From: Photorhabdus namnaonensis
GTDB lineage: Bacteria > Pseudomonadota > Gammaproteobacteria > Enterobacterales > Enterobacteriaceae
Assembly: GCF_001684335.1 (NCBI RefSeq)
Contig: NZ_LOIC01000088.1
Location: 1 to 64,000 of the forward strand
Length of the DNA: 64,000 bases
Direction: 5' to 3'
In this document: positions 49,032 through 59,536 of the stretch, one piece after another
How positions within the stretch are numbered: the first letter of the stretch is position 1
Layout of the letters: each line of letters starts with the position of its first letter
Translations under genes and position numbers: made by a program
Notes under the pieces: generated by a model
The model's database searches: none
What the model saw: only the letters and a program-made list of their open reading frames with translations
Told to the model about the DNA's origin: nothing

Positions 49032-49448
49032 TTAATCTTTCAGTTTATAAACCAATGTATTATCGGGGTGAGAGAGTGTCAGTTTTTGACCTTTCAACTT
49101 CACTTTAACACCATCGGCTAATACTTTACCAATCAAGTAATCCCATTGATTCAATTTATCATCAGCACAAAGCATCTGAGTGCTGGCCAGGTTTTTAACG
49201 GTCAGTACGCCATTTTTCAGTTTGCCTTGACCCATAAAGAGATTACACATGGAACCAGAAATATGCATTTTCTCACCGAATTCAATAGTTGGTACGCGAC
49301 CATCTTGATTTTGCGCGCCTTCGCCATTAACGCTCACCAGGACAAATTTGTTATGTTGTAAATCATCCACTGACACGTTTTCTGTCGCTGAAGCTTGGAA
49401 TGTGGCTAACAATAAAGTTGCTGTTGCCAAAGGTAATATTTTTTTCAT
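49032..49448 (-). CDS. hslJ: META-domain protein HslJ (no lipobox)
   Basis: 138 aa. HslJ is a heat-inducible outer membrane protein linked to novobiocin resistance in E. coli. META-domain features: LQHNKFVLVSVNG, EFGEKMHISGSMCNLFMGQGKL and STQMLCADDKLNQWD. The E. coli protein is a lipoprotein; here the signal peptide ends ATFQASA without a Cys, so it is probably a soluble periplasmic protein. Downstream of ldhA, 21 bp gap, same order as E. coli. Confidence 0.9.
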   Translation of the reverse strand: MKKILPLATATLLLATFQASATENVSVDDLQHNKFVLVSVNGEGAQNQDGRVPTIEFGEKMHISGSMCNLFMGQGKLKNGVLTVKNLASTQMLCADDKLNQWDYLIGKVLADGVKVKLKGQKLTLSHPDNTLVYKLKD

Positions 49449-49469
49449 GTTTATCTCCTATATATTATT

Positions 49470-50474
49470 TTAAGGGTATTTACTAACAATATTCGGGCAA
49501 TTTTTCCCGTTGAGTAATTGCTGGATATTTCCCAGCGTAATTTCACTGATACTGGTTAAGGCTTCTTCTGTCAGAAATGCCTGATGACCGGTAAACAGCA
49601 CGTTATGACATGAAGACAAGCGACGAAAAATATCATCCTGAATGACGTCATTAGATTTGTCTTCAAAGAAAAGATCACGTTCATTTTCGTAAACATCCAT
49701 ACCCAGAGCGCCAATCTTTTGTTGTTTTAATGCATTAATGGCTGCCACGGAATCAATCAGAGCCCCTCGGCTGGTATTGATGATCATTACGCCGTTTTTC
49801 ATTTTGCTGAAAGCAACTTCATTCAGCAGATGATGGTTTTCTGGTGTTAACGGGCAATGAAGGGATATGACATCGGATTGCGCATACAGCGTATCCAGAT
49901 CGACATATTTAGCGCCGAGCTCCAAAACAGTTTGATTGGGGTAGGGATCATGAGCTAACAGGCGCATACCAAATCCGTTAAGAATACGTAGGGTAGCAAT
50001 ACCAATCTTACCGGTTCCGATAATTCCTACTGTGCGGTTGTGCATATTGAAACCAATTAACCCTTCAAGAGAGAAATTAGCGTCACGGGTACGTTGATAA
50101 GCTCGGTGAATACGACGGTTTAAGCACAACATTAATCCGACGGTATGTTCAGCAACAGCTTCAGGAGAATAGGCTGGAACCCGTACAACCTGAATACCCA
50201 ATTCTTCAGCCGCATCCAGATCGACATTATTAAAACCTGCACAACGTAATGCGAGGATTTTTATATTCATTTCAGCCAATTCTTCAAGCACTTCACGGTC
50301 AGCATTATCGTTGACGAAAATACAAACAGCATCTGCACCAATAGCGTTTTTGGCAGTTTTTGAACTGAGAGGGAAGTCGAAAAATTCGAAATCATAACCA
50401 AATCCGAACTTTTTATTGACCTGCTCCAGATGTTTATAGTCATACTGTTTGGTACTGTAAACGACTAATTTCAT
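49470..50474 (-). CDS. ldhA: Fermentative D-lactate dehydrogenase
   Basis: 334 aa. Reduces pyruvate to D-lactate with NADH. NAD-binding motif GIIGTGKIGIATLRILNGFGM (about residue 150), the catalytic Arg in NTSRGALID, Glu in MDVYENE and His in LFTGHQAFLT. The ATG at 50474 (MKLVVYSTKQYD) is chosen as in the family and follows GGAG; the frame runs 84 bp further upstream without likeness. Divergent from ydbH. Confidence 0.95.
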   Translation of the reverse strand: MKLVVYSTKQYDYKHLEQVNKKFGFGYDFEFFDFPLSSKTAKNAIGADAVCIFVNDNADREVLEELAEMNIKILALRCAGFNNVDLDAAEELGIQVVRVPAYSPEAVAEHTVGLMLCLNRRIHRAYQRTRDANFSLEGLIGFNMHNRTVGIIGTGKIGIATLRILNGFGMRLLAHDPYPNQTVLELGAKYVDLDTLYAQSDVISLHCPLTPENHHLLNEVAFSKMKNGVMIINTSRGALIDSVAAINALKQQKIGALGMDVYENERDLFFEDKSNDVIQDDIFRRLSSCHNVLFTGHQAFLTEEALTSISEITLGNIQQLLNGKNCPNIVSKYP

Positions 50475-50715
50475 GGGATTATCTCCGCTATAATTTAAGT
50501 AGCTAATAAATTGTTTTAGGCTTAAATTATTGCTGACGTAAAGGGTTAAATAAACCAATAAATTAATTAACTCTATAAGTGTATTGCTTGTTGTTCCCCT
50601 ATATGTTCAACATAATTTGCTTAATAATCAATGTCTTAGTTTAAGGTGTGTCTGCTAAATTATGGAATAACAATAGAAATAACCGATCTAAGGCTTAATA
50701 AGGAGAGGAAAGGAT

Positions 50716-53343
50716 TTGATAATCAAAGGGTTAAAAATATTCATTACCATACTGATGTCATTGGTATTGCTGATGGCGGCGGGATGGTTTTTTATTCCTC
50801 ATTGGTTACCTAAAGTCACCGGTTACTGGTTACCTCCAGGTATGACGGTTTCATTGAAACAACCAGAATGGAAAAATGGGGTTTTGCAACTGGCTGATAT
50901 TTCATTGCAGGTGAAGGATTGCAGGCTCATTCGTGTATCACGATTATCTGTTAGTTACCCATATTCAGAGATAGATAACGGTTATCATTGGCAATTAAAT
51001 GCCGCAGATATTAATGGAGATATCCATTGCCTAAATCAATTGCCTAAATCTACGCAGAGCCTTGCTCCATTGTCTGTTGCTGATATTTTAGCTCTTATTC
51101 CACAGGGAAGTTTGTCTGTGGATAATCTTTCTTTTCATCCCTGGCAAGATTTTGCTGGAAAACTAAAATTCAATTCCTCTCCTCAGGGGCAAAAACTGAG
51201 TTATCAGGGAAAGAATGTTAAATTGTCAGCGCATATTTATGGTCAGGAATCGTTATTTATTGACCAACTGGCAATTAAATTACCAGAACAGGAAATCAGC
51301 CTTAATGGTGAAGTGACTTTACCACTTAATGTGGACAAACTACCTCCTCATGGTGAAGTAAAAGGTAAAATTATTGCCAGTCAATATACGCACCCGCTAA
51401 ATATCAAGTTAGGTTGGCAAGGGAAATCCGGCAAACTTATTATCAGAGAAGAGGGGACGGTAGTACCTTTGGCTGAATTACCTTGGCAGTTTAACCAAGA
51501 CCAGTTTGATATTACTGATGGTAAATGGCGGTGGACGAGTGCGGGACAACCTCTTGCGGGTGGAGTGAATATTAAGATTGTTCATTGGCAACAAGGATTG
51601 GATAACCTGCTGATTAGTGGCCGTATAAATTTGGTCACGCAGGGGAAACGTGGTAAAGCGAATATAGTGTTAACGATAAAACCGGGCCGGATAAACTCGT
51701 TAAATATGCAACTTCCTTTTCAATTAACAGGTCAGATTAATGTGCAGGATATGATTATGGCTATGTCATTGCCTGCGGTAATTAATGGTCCGCTGGTTAA
51801 TCCGAGAATGACTTTCCAGTCAGGTTCGTTGTTTCGGACTTGGGGGCGTTTGTCTGATGAGTTTATTGTTAAAGATGCTCGATCACCGTTAGCGGGAACT
51901 TATCTGACACGTGAAGGTTTTACTGGCCGGTTACAGGCGATTGTTAATGCACAACACCGTGATTGGGGAAAATTCCGTTTGCATCTTGATGGTCATGCCG
52001 AGAATTTTATGCCGGATAAAGGCTATTGGCGTTGGAACTATTGGGGAGATGGCGATTTGCCGTCACTACAGGCTAAATGGGATATCGCTGGAAAAGGTCG
52101 CTGGCGTGACACATTGATTAGCGTCAACGAAATGGTTACCGGCTTTAATGTTATTAAACACGGCATGATTCAGGTAGATATGCCGCGTCTACAGTTAACA
52201 AAGCCATTGGAATGGCAACGTTCAGAGAAATTTCCCACCTTTAAGGGTGAGTTACGGCTAGTAACGAAGAAAATATCGTTTCGGTCCGGTGGCTTTTTGC
52301 CCCCCACTGAACTGACAGCAAAATTGACAGGGAAAAGCCCGAACAACTTTATTGTTAATGGTGATCTTTCATCAAGAAATATTGGCCCGATCCCTTTTTA
52401 CAGTCGTTGGGATGGAGCAAGATTGCGTGGTGAAGCGCGGTGGCCTACTCAATCCTTACTTGCATTTCAGCCGTTGGTACCTAAAGATTTAGGGATAAAC
52501 TTGCGCTCAGGTGATCTTTATGCACAGGCCGCTTTTTCTGCCACACAAGGGCAAGGTTTTGTCGCGGGAGGGCACTGGGTGGTAAAAAATGGCAGCATGT
52601 GGCTTAAAGATGGTGAAATCAGTGGCCTTAATTTTGTCTTACCGTGGCGGCTGAAAGATAGTATCTGGCAATTTGGTGTTAAATCGCCGGTTCAGCTACG
52701 AGTGAAAACAATTAATAATCTGTTTGAAATGCATAATTTAACGGCGGATTTACAGGGATTTTATCCGCCATCGGAACAAAAACCGCTGGAATTGACTAAT
52801 GTGAATGTAGGTATGTTGGATGGGCGTATTAACCTAGATAAATTAAGATTTCCTCAGCATCATCCGGCTATTTTGACGCTTGATAAATTGGAGTTAAGTC
52901 GCCTTTTTACTGTGTTGAAAGTTAAACAATTTGCGATGTCCGGCAAAATCAGCGGAAAATTGCCGTTGTTTATTAATAATGAACGCTGGATAGTTCAGCA
53001 AGGTCGGATTACCAATATCGACCATATGACCTTACGTCTGGATAAAGATACGGTAGATTCCATTAACAAAGATAATATTTCCGCCGGTGCTGCTATGGAT
53101 TGGTTACGCTATTTAGAAATCAGTCGCTTACGGGCGCAAGTCAGTCTTGATAATTTAGGGGTTTTGACACTTAATGCTGAAATTCAAGGTGTTAATTCAT
53201 TAAGGGATAAAAAGCGGCAAGTCAAGCTGAATTACCATCATGAAGAAAATATCTTTCACTTATGGCGTAGCTTACGGTTTGGCAACAATCTTGAGGATTG
53301 GTTACAACAGAATATATCTGTATTAAATGGGAGTGATAAATGA
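50716..53343 (+). CDS. ydbH: YdbH, AsmA-like phospholipid transport protein
   Basis: 875 aa. YdbH with TamB and YhdP forms the bridge-like set that moves phospholipids to the outer membrane. An N-terminal membrane anchor (about residues 7-27, IFITILMSLVLLMAAGWFF) precedes a long beta-rich periplasmic body ending with the conserved DUF3971-like region near GAAMDWLRYLEI. The start is TTG at 50716 behind AGGAGAGGAAAGG. Its stop overlaps ynbE by 4 bp. Confidence 0.92.
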   Translation: MIIKGLKIFITILMSLVLLMAAGWFFIPHWLPKVTGYWLPPGMTVSLKQPEWKNGVLQLADISLQVKDCRLIRVSRLSVSYPYSEIDNGYHWQLNAADINGDIHCLNQLPKSTQSLAPLSVADILALIPQGSLSVDNLSFHPWQDFAGKLKFNSSPQGQKLSYQGKNVKLSAHIYGQESLFIDQLAIKLPEQEISLNGEVTLPLNVDKLPPHGEVKGKIIASQYTHPLNIKLGWQGKSGKLIIREEGTVVPLAELPWQFNQDQFDITDGKWRWTSAGQPLAGGVNIKIVHWQQGLDNLLISGRINLVTQGKRGKANIVLTIKPGRINSLNMQLPFQLTGQINVQDMIMAMSLPAVINGPLVNPRMTFQSGSLFRTWGRLSDEFIVKDARSPLAGTYLTREGFTGRLQAIVNAQHRDWGKFRLHLDGHAENFMPDKGYWRWNYWGDGDLPSLQAKWDIAGKGRWRDTLISVNEMVTGFNVIKHGMIQVDMPRLQLTKPLEWQRSEKFPTFKGELRLVTKKISFRSGGFLPPTELTAKLTGKSPNNFIVNGDLSSRNIGPIPFYSRWDGARLRGEARWPTQSLLAFQPLVPKDLGINLRSGDLYAQAAFSATQGQGFVAGGHWVVKNGSMWLKDGEISGLNFVLPWRLKDSIWQFGVKSPVQLRVKTINNLFEMHNLTADLQGFYPPSEQKPLELTNVNVGMLDGRINLDKLRFPQHHPAILTLDKLELSRLFTVLKVKQFAMSGKISGKLPLFINNERWIVQQGRITNIDHMTLRLDKDTVDSINKDNISAGAAMDWLRYLEISRLRAQVSLDNLGVLTLNAEIQGVNSLRDKKRQVKLNYHHEENIFHLWRSLRFGNNLEDWLQQNISVLNGSDK

Positions 53344-53537
53344 CAAAACGAACCAGAACAAAGCTGTTCTTACTATCAATGGGATCTTTAATACTGTCAG
53401 GTTGTATACGCCTTGAAGTAGCAACACCTGAGAAGCCCATTAATATTAATATGCATGTCAAAATTGAGCATGAAATTCAGATAAAAGTAGACAGGCAAGT
53501 TGAAGAGATGCTCAAGAATAACACGGGTTTATTCTAG
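53340..53537 (+). CDS. ynbE: YnbE outer membrane lipoprotein
   Basis: 65 aa. Short signal peptide ending LSGC (Cys22), then RLEVATPEKPININMHVKIEHEIQIKVD, the family core. YnbE pairs with YdbH by strand addition at the outer membrane. Start overlaps ydbH (ATGA); 14 bp before ydbL. Confidence 0.93.
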   Translation: MTKRTRTKLFLLSMGSLILSGCIRLEVATPEKPININMHVKIEHEIQIKVDRQVEEMLKNNTGLF

Positions 53538-53551
53538 GGGGGGTTGGCATT

Positions 53552-53878
53552 ATGAAGATAACAGGTACGGGAATATTGTTATTGGCAAGTGTATTGTTCA
53601 GCCCTTTTGTGGGAGGAATGGCCCTGAATGAGGCAAAGCAGAAAGGGCTGGTGGGTGAAACGTTCAGTGGTTATCTGGCTATAGTGAAAGCAGATAGTCA
53701 GGCACAGGCTTTGGTGACAGAGATTAATCAGGCCCGTAAAGAAAAATATGCAGAAATTGCGGCGGGCAATAATATTTCTACAGAACAAGTGGCTAAACTT
53801 ACTGGAGAAAAATTGGTGAACAGAGCTGAACCTGGTGAATATGTGCTTGGTATTAATGGTAAATGGTTGAAGAAATAA
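53552..53878 (+). CDS. ydbL: YdbL, DUF1318 periplasmic protein
   Basis: 108 aa. Signal peptide (ILLLASVLFSPFVGGMA), then LNEAKQKGLVGETFSGYLAIVK, typical DUF1318. YdbL is thought to act as a chaperone limiting YdbH-YnbE polymers. Last gene of the three-gene operon. Confidence 0.93.
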   Translation: MKITGTGILLLASVLFSPFVGGMALNEAKQKGLVGETFSGYLAIVKADSQAQALVTEINQARKEKYAEIAAGNNISTEQVAKLTGEKLVNRAEPGEYVLGINGKWLKK

Positions 53879-53880
53879 AA

Positions 53881-53898
53881 GCGCGTCAGATGACGCGC
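53881..53898. terminator. Terminator between ydbL and azoR
   Basis: GCGCGTCA and TGACGCGC with a 2-nt turn; the minus-strand reading is followed by TTTTATTTC (ending azoR) and the plus strand by AAAAAAC. Confidence 0.8.
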
Positions 53899-53954
53899 AA
53901 AAAACGGCAATGTAAATATAGATAATGTATGAATTATGAACAAGAACGTGGCTA

Positions 53955-54566
<612 letters not shown>

Positions 54567-54830
54567 TTAAATTAACTTTTGGTAATTCACTTGTTAATCA
54601 CGATATAGTGATTCTATGAGTTATTATCTTCTGGTAATAGAGCAATATTTAGAGCTTAGCATTCAAATTTATTGAAAAACTTTTACCCACGTTGATATAG
54701 CGTGATGGGGAAATATCCGCCGAAATTATTGCCAATAAATAAGATGTGCTACTATGTCGTCAATAAGAACCGCATCATCAATAAAAGCTGGCTAATCAGT
54801 AAAGTTAAGAAGTTACAAGGATCAATATAA

Positions 54831-57800
54831 GTGAAAGAGTCTCAGAAAATCATTAACCGTCAGGCTGCTTGTCCAACGATCAAATATCCAGAAAACTTGC
54901 CCGTCAGCCAGAAGAAAGATGATATCTACAAAGCTATTCGTGACCATCAAGTTGTTATTATTGCGGGTGAAACCGGTTCGGGTAAAACAACACAGATCCC
55001 GAAAATTTGTCTTGAACTAGGTCGGGGAATAAAAGGTCTGATCGGCCATACTCAACCCCGTCGATTGGCTGCTCGCGCGGTTGCCAATCGTCTGGCGGAG
55101 GAATTGGAAACCTCGGTGGGTTCTGCTGTCGGTTATAAAGTCCGGTTTAGTGATCATGTGGGCGATAACACGTTGGTTAAGCTGATGACCGATGGTATTT
55201 TGCTGGCAGAACTGCAAAATGACAGGTTGCTTAAACAGTATGACACGCTCATTATCGATGAGGCGCATGAGCGTAGTCTGAATATTGATTTTATTCTAGG
55301 TTATTTGCGTCAGTTGCTGCCAAAACGTCCTGATTTGAAAGTGATTATTACCTCGGCGACTATCGATCCTGAGCGTTTTTCCCGTCATTTTAATCATGCG
55401 CCAATTATTGAAGTTTCTGGTCGAACCTATCCGGTAGAAGTGCGGTATCGTCCGGTCATGGGTGAAGATAATGATGGAGAGCGGGATCAGCTTGAGGCGA
55501 TTATTGATGCTGTTGATGAATTCAACCGGGAAGGGCCTGGGGATATCCTGATCTTTATGAGTGGTGAGAGAGAGATTCGTGATACAGCCGATGCGCTGAA
55601 TAAACTGAATCTGCGTCATACCGAAGTACTGCCGCTATTTGCGCGTCTTTCTAACAGTGATCAGAACCGGATTTTCCAGTCACATACGGGGCGGAGAATT
55701 GTGCTGGCAACTAACGTGGCGGAAACTTCGTTGACTGTACCGGGAATTAAATATGTGATTGATACCGGATATGCACGTATCAGCCGTTACAGTTATCGGA
55801 CGAAAGTACAGAGATTGCCGATTGAGCCAATATCACAGGCGTCGGCTAATCAGCGGAAAGGGCGTTGCGGACGTGTATCCGATGGGATCTGTATCCGACT
55901 GTATTCAGAAGATGATTTCCTTTCTCGGCCGGAGTTTACTGATCCAGAAATCTTGCGTACTAACCTGGCATCAGTCATTCTACAAATGACGGCAATTGGT
56001 CTTGGAGATGTTAGCGCATTTCCATTTGTGCAACCTCCTGATAAACGTAATATTCAGGATGGCGTTCGGCTTCTGGAAGAGCTTGGGGCCATTGACCGGA
56101 GCACCATTAATCAAGGCGCAATGGCTAAGAGTAATTACTGTCTTACATCAATCGGACGACAGCTTGCTCAACTCCCGGTTGATCCCCGATTGGCGCGTAT
56201 GGTATTGGAAGCTCGTCATCATGGTTGTGTGCGTGAAGTAATGGTCATCACTTCTGCGCTGTCTATTCAGGACCCAAGAGAGAGGCCATTGGAGAAACAG
56301 CAGGCTTCTGATGAGAAACATCGTCGATTTGCTGATAAAGACTCAGATTTTATTGCATTTCTGAAATTATGGGATTTTTTGAAAGAGCAGCAAAAGGCAC
56401 TCTCTTCTTCGCAATTTCGTAAGCTTTGCCGTCAAGATTATCTTAACTACCTGAGAGTCAGAGAATGGCAGGATATATACACTCAGTTACGACAAGTTGT
56501 GAAAGAAATTGGCCTATCGGTAAATAGTCAGGATGCAGATTATCGCAGTATTCATACTGCGTTACTTTCTGGACTGTTATCCCATATTGGTCAAAAAGAT
56601 ACAGATAAACAGGAATATACCGGTGCGCGTAATGCTCGTTTTGCTATTTTTCCTGGTTCTGGTTTATTCAAGAAGCCGCCTAAATGGTCAATGGCCGCGG
56701 AATTGGTTGAAACTAGCCGCTTGTGGGGACGTATTGCTGCGCGGATAGAACCTGAATGGGTTGAACCGTTAGCCGGACATCTGGTGAAGTATCATTATAG
56801 CGAACCGCACTGGCAAAAATCGCAGGGTGCGGTAATGGCTAAGGAAAAAGTCACTTTATATGGTTTGCCAATTGTGTCTAGTCGTCAGGTTAATTACAGT
56901 AAAATTGATCCAATGCTCTGCCGTGAGTTGTTTATCCGCCATGCGCTGGTGGAAGGCGACTGGCAAACTCGACATGCATTTTTCCGAGCGAATCTGAAAT
57001 TACGCGAGGAAATTGAGGAGCTAGAACATAAATCCCGTCGTCGTGACATTTTGGTGGATGATGAAACCTTGTTTAGTTTCTATGACCAACGGATACCTCA
57101 GAATGTAGTTTCTGCCCGCCATTTTGATCGCTGGTGGATGAAGACAGGTAAAGAGCAACCGGACTTGCTCAACTTTGAAAAAAATATGTTGATCAAAGGT
57201 GATGCCGATAAAATCAGTGCGTTGGATTACCCCAATTACTGGTATCAGGATGCACTGAAATTACGGCTTAGTTACCAGTTTGAACCGGGCACACAAGCCG
57301 ATGGTGTGACCGTTCATATTCCGCTGCCGGTGCTGAATCAGGTTAAGGATGAAGGATTTGATTGGCAGATCCCAGGTATTCGCTATGATTTAGTGGTTGC
57401 ACTGATTAAATCACTGCCAAAGCCGGTTCGTCGTAATTTTGTCCCTGCGCCAAATTATGCTCAGGCATTTATGGAGCGAGTATCTCAACCTCAATCCACT
57501 TTGTTAGATAGCCTTGAAAGGGAGTTACGGCGGATAACTGGCGTTACGGTGTCACGTGATGATTGGCAGTTAGAGCAAGTATCCGATCACCTCAAAATGA
57601 CATTTCGAGTGGTAGGAGAGAAGAATCGAACTATCGCTGAGGGTAAAGATTTATCTGCACTGAAATTACGCTTGAAAGAGAAAGTTCAGGAGACACTTTC
57701 CTCTGTTGCTGATGATGGGATTGAACAGAGTGGGTTGCATATCTGGAGTTTTGGTGAATTACCGGGACGATATGAGCAAAAACGCGGTGGTTACTCTGTT

Positions 57801-58589
57801 AAAGCATTTCCCGCGCTGGTGGATGAAAAAGAGAGTATCGGTATCAAATTGTTTGAAACTGAATTGGAACAACAGATTGCCATGTGGGAAGGTACTCGTC
57901 GTCTGTTGTTGCTCAATATTCCTTCGCCAATTAAATACTTACATGAGAAATTGCCGAATAAATCCAAATTGGGGCTCTATTTTAATCCCTATGGCAAGGT
58001 ACTGGATTTGATTGATGATTGTATCTCCTGTGGTGTGGATAAATTAATGGCAGTGAATGGTGGGCCAGCTTGGAATGAGCAGGATTTTATTCAGCTACAG
58101 GACAAAGTTCGGGCTGAGTTGAACGATACTGTCGTGGAAATAGCTAAACAGGTAGAACAGATACTCACCACTATTTTTGCTATTAACAAACGCCTTAAGG
58201 GGAGAATTGATATTTCATTGGCTCTGGCATTATCGGATATTAAAGAACAGCTTTCTGGTCTGGTTTTCAAAGGATTTGTCACCGTTAATGGTTGGAAACG
58301 TTTGCCGGATGTCCTGCGTTATCTACAAGGCATTGAGCGCCGTCTTGAAAAATTGGCGATTGATCCGCACAGAGATAAAGCGCAAATGTGGCGTATCGAA
58401 AATGTTCAGCAACAGTGGCAGCAATGGCTGGCGAAATTATCACTGCAACAGAAACAATTACCTGAGGTGCGAGAAATTCGTTGGATGATTGAAGAACTGC
58501 GGATCAGCTTGTTTGCTCAACAACTGGGTACGCCATATCCGGTCTCTGATAAACGAATCTTGCAAACAATGGAGCAAATTGCTTCTTGA
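54831..58589 (+). CDS. hrpA: ATP-dependent RNA helicase HrpA (short N-terminus)
   Basis: 1252 aa, against about 1300 in E. coli. DEAH-box helicase implicated in fimbrial mRNA processing and ribosome rescue from stalls. Walker A GETGSGKTTQIPK (about residue 44), DEAH in IIDEAHERS, SAT in ITSATIDPERF, and QRKGRCGRV. The extra 50 N-terminal residues of E. coli HrpA are absent; no remnant is visible in the upstream 270 bp, so the family N-tail has been lost or the start is different. GTG start after AAGGATC. A two-part terminator follows. Confidence 0.93.
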   Translation: MKESQKIINRQAACPTIKYPENLPVSQKKDDIYKAIRDHQVVIIAGETGSGKTTQIPKICLELGRGIKGLIGHTQPRRLAARAVANRLAEELETSVGSAVGYKVRFSDHVGDNTLVKLMTDGILLAELQNDRLLKQYDTLIIDEAHERSLNIDFILGYLRQLLPKRPDLKVIITSATIDPERFSRHFNHAPIIEVSGRTYPVEVRYRPVMGEDNDGERDQLEAIIDAVDEFNREGPGDILIFMSGEREIRDTADALNKLNLRHTEVLPLFARLSNSDQNRIFQSHTGRRIVLATNVAETSLTVPGIKYVIDTGYARISRYSYRTKVQRLPIEPISQASANQRKGRCGRVSDGICIRLYSEDDFLSRPEFTDPEILRTNLASVILQMTAIGLGDVSAFPFVQPPDKRNIQDGVRLLEELGAIDRSTINQGAMAKSNYCLTSIGRQLAQLPVDPRLARMVLEARHHGCVREVMVITSALSIQDPRERPLEKQQASDEKHRRFADKDSDFIAFLKLWDFLKEQQKALSSSQFRKLCRQDYLNYLRVREWQDIYTQLRQVVKEIGLSVNSQDADYRSIHTALLSGLLSHIGQKDTDKQEYTGARNARFAIFPGSGLFKKPPKWSMAAELVETSRLWGRIAARIEPEWVEPLAGHLVKYHYSEPHWQKSQGAVMAKEKVTLYGLPIVSSRQVNYSKIDPMLCRELFIRHALVEGDWQTRHAFFRANLKLREEIEELEHKSRRRDILVDDETLFSFYDQRIPQNVVSARHFDRWWMKTGKEQPDLLNFEKNMLIKGDADKISALDYPNYWYQDALKLRLSYQFEPGTQADGVTVHIPLPVLNQVKDEGFDWQIPGIRYDLVVALIKSLPKPVRRNFVPAPNYAQAFMERVSQPQSTLLDSLERELRRITGVTVSRDDWQLEQVSDHLKMTFRVVGEKNRTIAEGKDLSALKLRLKEKVQETLSSVADDGIEQSGLHIWSFGELPGRYEQKRGGYSVKAFPALVDEKESIGIKLFETELEQQIAMWEGTRRLLLLNIPSPIKYLHEKLPNKSKLGLYFNPYGKVLDLIDDCISCGVDKLMAVNGGPAWNEQDFIQLQDKVRAELNDTVVEIAKQVEQILTTIFAINKRLKGRIDISLALALSDIKEQLSGLVFKGFVTVNGWKRLPDVLRYLQGIERRLEKLAIDPHRDKAQMWRIENVQQQWQQWLAKLSLQQKQLPEVREIRWMIEELRISLFAQQLGTPYPVSDKRILQTMEQIAS

Positions 58590-58611
58590 TTAAAAAGGAA
58601 GGTCATATTCT

Positions 58612-58652
58612 AAACTGCGTCTCAAATTTTGCATTTGTGATGCAGTTTTTTA
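58612..58652 (+). terminator. Intrinsic terminator of hrpA
   Basis: AAACTGCGTC pairs with GATGCAGTTT (10 bp, one G-U, long loop), followed by TTTA. It begins 23 bp after the hrpA stop. Confidence 0.7.
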
Positions 58653-58676
58653 TAGGTCAGTTAAATCGTCAAACTG

Positions 58677-58705
58677 AAAGCCACCTATTCTAAAGGTGGC
58701 TTTTT
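58677..58705. terminator. Second hairpin, shared with the 45-aa peptide gene
   Basis: AAAGCCACCT and AGGTGGCTTT form a 10-bp stem with a 7-nt loop and TTA after the T run. Read from the minus strand it lies 26 bp after the peptide stop. Confidence 0.75.
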
Positions 58706-58730
58706 ACTTAGATTGAAACGAATGAGCTGG

Positions 58731-58868
58731 TTAACAGGTACTTTCCGTATGTTTGGCTTTGTTAGCCTCAACGAAAGCATTAACCATAGCGGTTTTATTT
58801 TTGCGGTTACGAGCGTAGTCAGCCTGAGTTGCCTTCTTCTTGGTTGCTGTAGCACGTTTTAACAACAT
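58731..58868 (-). CDS. 45-aa basic small protein
   Basis: Starts MLLKRATATKKKATQADYAR, continues NRKNKTAMVNAF and ends in STC. It is strongly basic (many Lys and Arg) with no hydrophobic segment. GGAGGAGG lies six bases before the ATG, an unusually strong ribosome site, and a hairpin follows the stop, so it is very likely expressed. I do not recognise the family; nucleic-acid or ribosome binding would suit its charge. Confidence 0.7.
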   Translation of the reverse strand: MLLKRATATKKKATQADYARNRKNKTAMVNAFVEANKAKHTESTC

Positions 58869-59442
58869 AATCGCCTCCTCCTAAATCTTCATATTCTAAT
58901 ATTAATCTTGACTGTACTTTTGTAAAAGTCTTTCATAGGTTCTTTTATGAGAATCACTGTAACTACTAAAGTACAAGTAATGAACTTTAGATTCTTCAAT
59001 ATAATCCAGAATGTATGATATTAAGACATTAAAAAAGTAGTTATTTTCATTTATATTGTAATGAACAGTTTCTTTCTAATTGTCTAATATGCGAGTGGGT
59101 TCCAAATTTTATGTAATTGCGTCATCCAGCTAATCGGGTTTCCACGCCTGGTCACAAATTTATCTGTGACGTATTTGACTTACCCGAACCTAAACCTTCA
59201 TGTTAATTTTGGATAATTATAGTATTCATAAAAGCTGGAGGATCAGTGATTAGCTGGCCTGTCATCCTAAATTTAACCTATTTTAAGTTCGTTCCAAGCA
59301 CTTCCGTTAGATTCGGTGACTGGTACTACCGCACAGACATTTTAGAAATCAAAACTCCTAACTACCCGCTCTAACCTCAAGTTAAGGATGGCTTCTGGTT
59401 GTGAAATTTGTTGAACTAGGGGGGCAATCGAACTATTATCAC
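58869..59442. other. Gene-poor accessory stretch
   Basis: About 570 bp with no convincing gene. It contains copy 1 of the roughly 79-bp direct repeat (59117-59195). A short minus-strand frame near 59250-59330 reading VPVTESNGSAWNELKIG has no start and is not called. Confidence 0.5.
59117..59195. repeat. 79-bp direct repeat, copy 1
   Basis: Matches 60977-61054 at nearly nine of ten bases: ATCCAGCTAATCGGGTTTCCAC, ATCTGTGACGTATTTGAC and ACCCGAACCTAAAC are shared. Inside it CGGGT pairs with ACCCG and GTCACA with TGTGAC, so a nested stem is possible. The two copies flank a two-gene unit. Confidence 0.75.
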
Positions 59443-59485
59443 GTTATGTGATATAAATTTATATCATGTTAAGTGACATAAATTT
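59443..59485. promoter_or_regulatory. Operator-like repeats before the two-gene unit
   Basis: GTTATGTGATATAAATTT (59443-59460) and GTTAAGTGACATAAATTT (59468-59485) are direct repeats with a 25-bp period. The first overlaps a perfect 18-bp palindrome, TGATATAAATTTATATCA (59449-59466). They end 51 bp before the first gene. Confidence 0.6.
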
Positions 59486-59536
59486 GATAACTGATAATCA
59501 TCTATTCACTTGAATTTCATAATGTTAGGAGGCTAT

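Noticed and set aside
59245-59340. Minus-strand fragment reading VPVTESNGSAWNELKIG as a peptide precursor
   Set aside because: Stops on both sides and no start codon; no link to the dar precursor beyond a chance WN.
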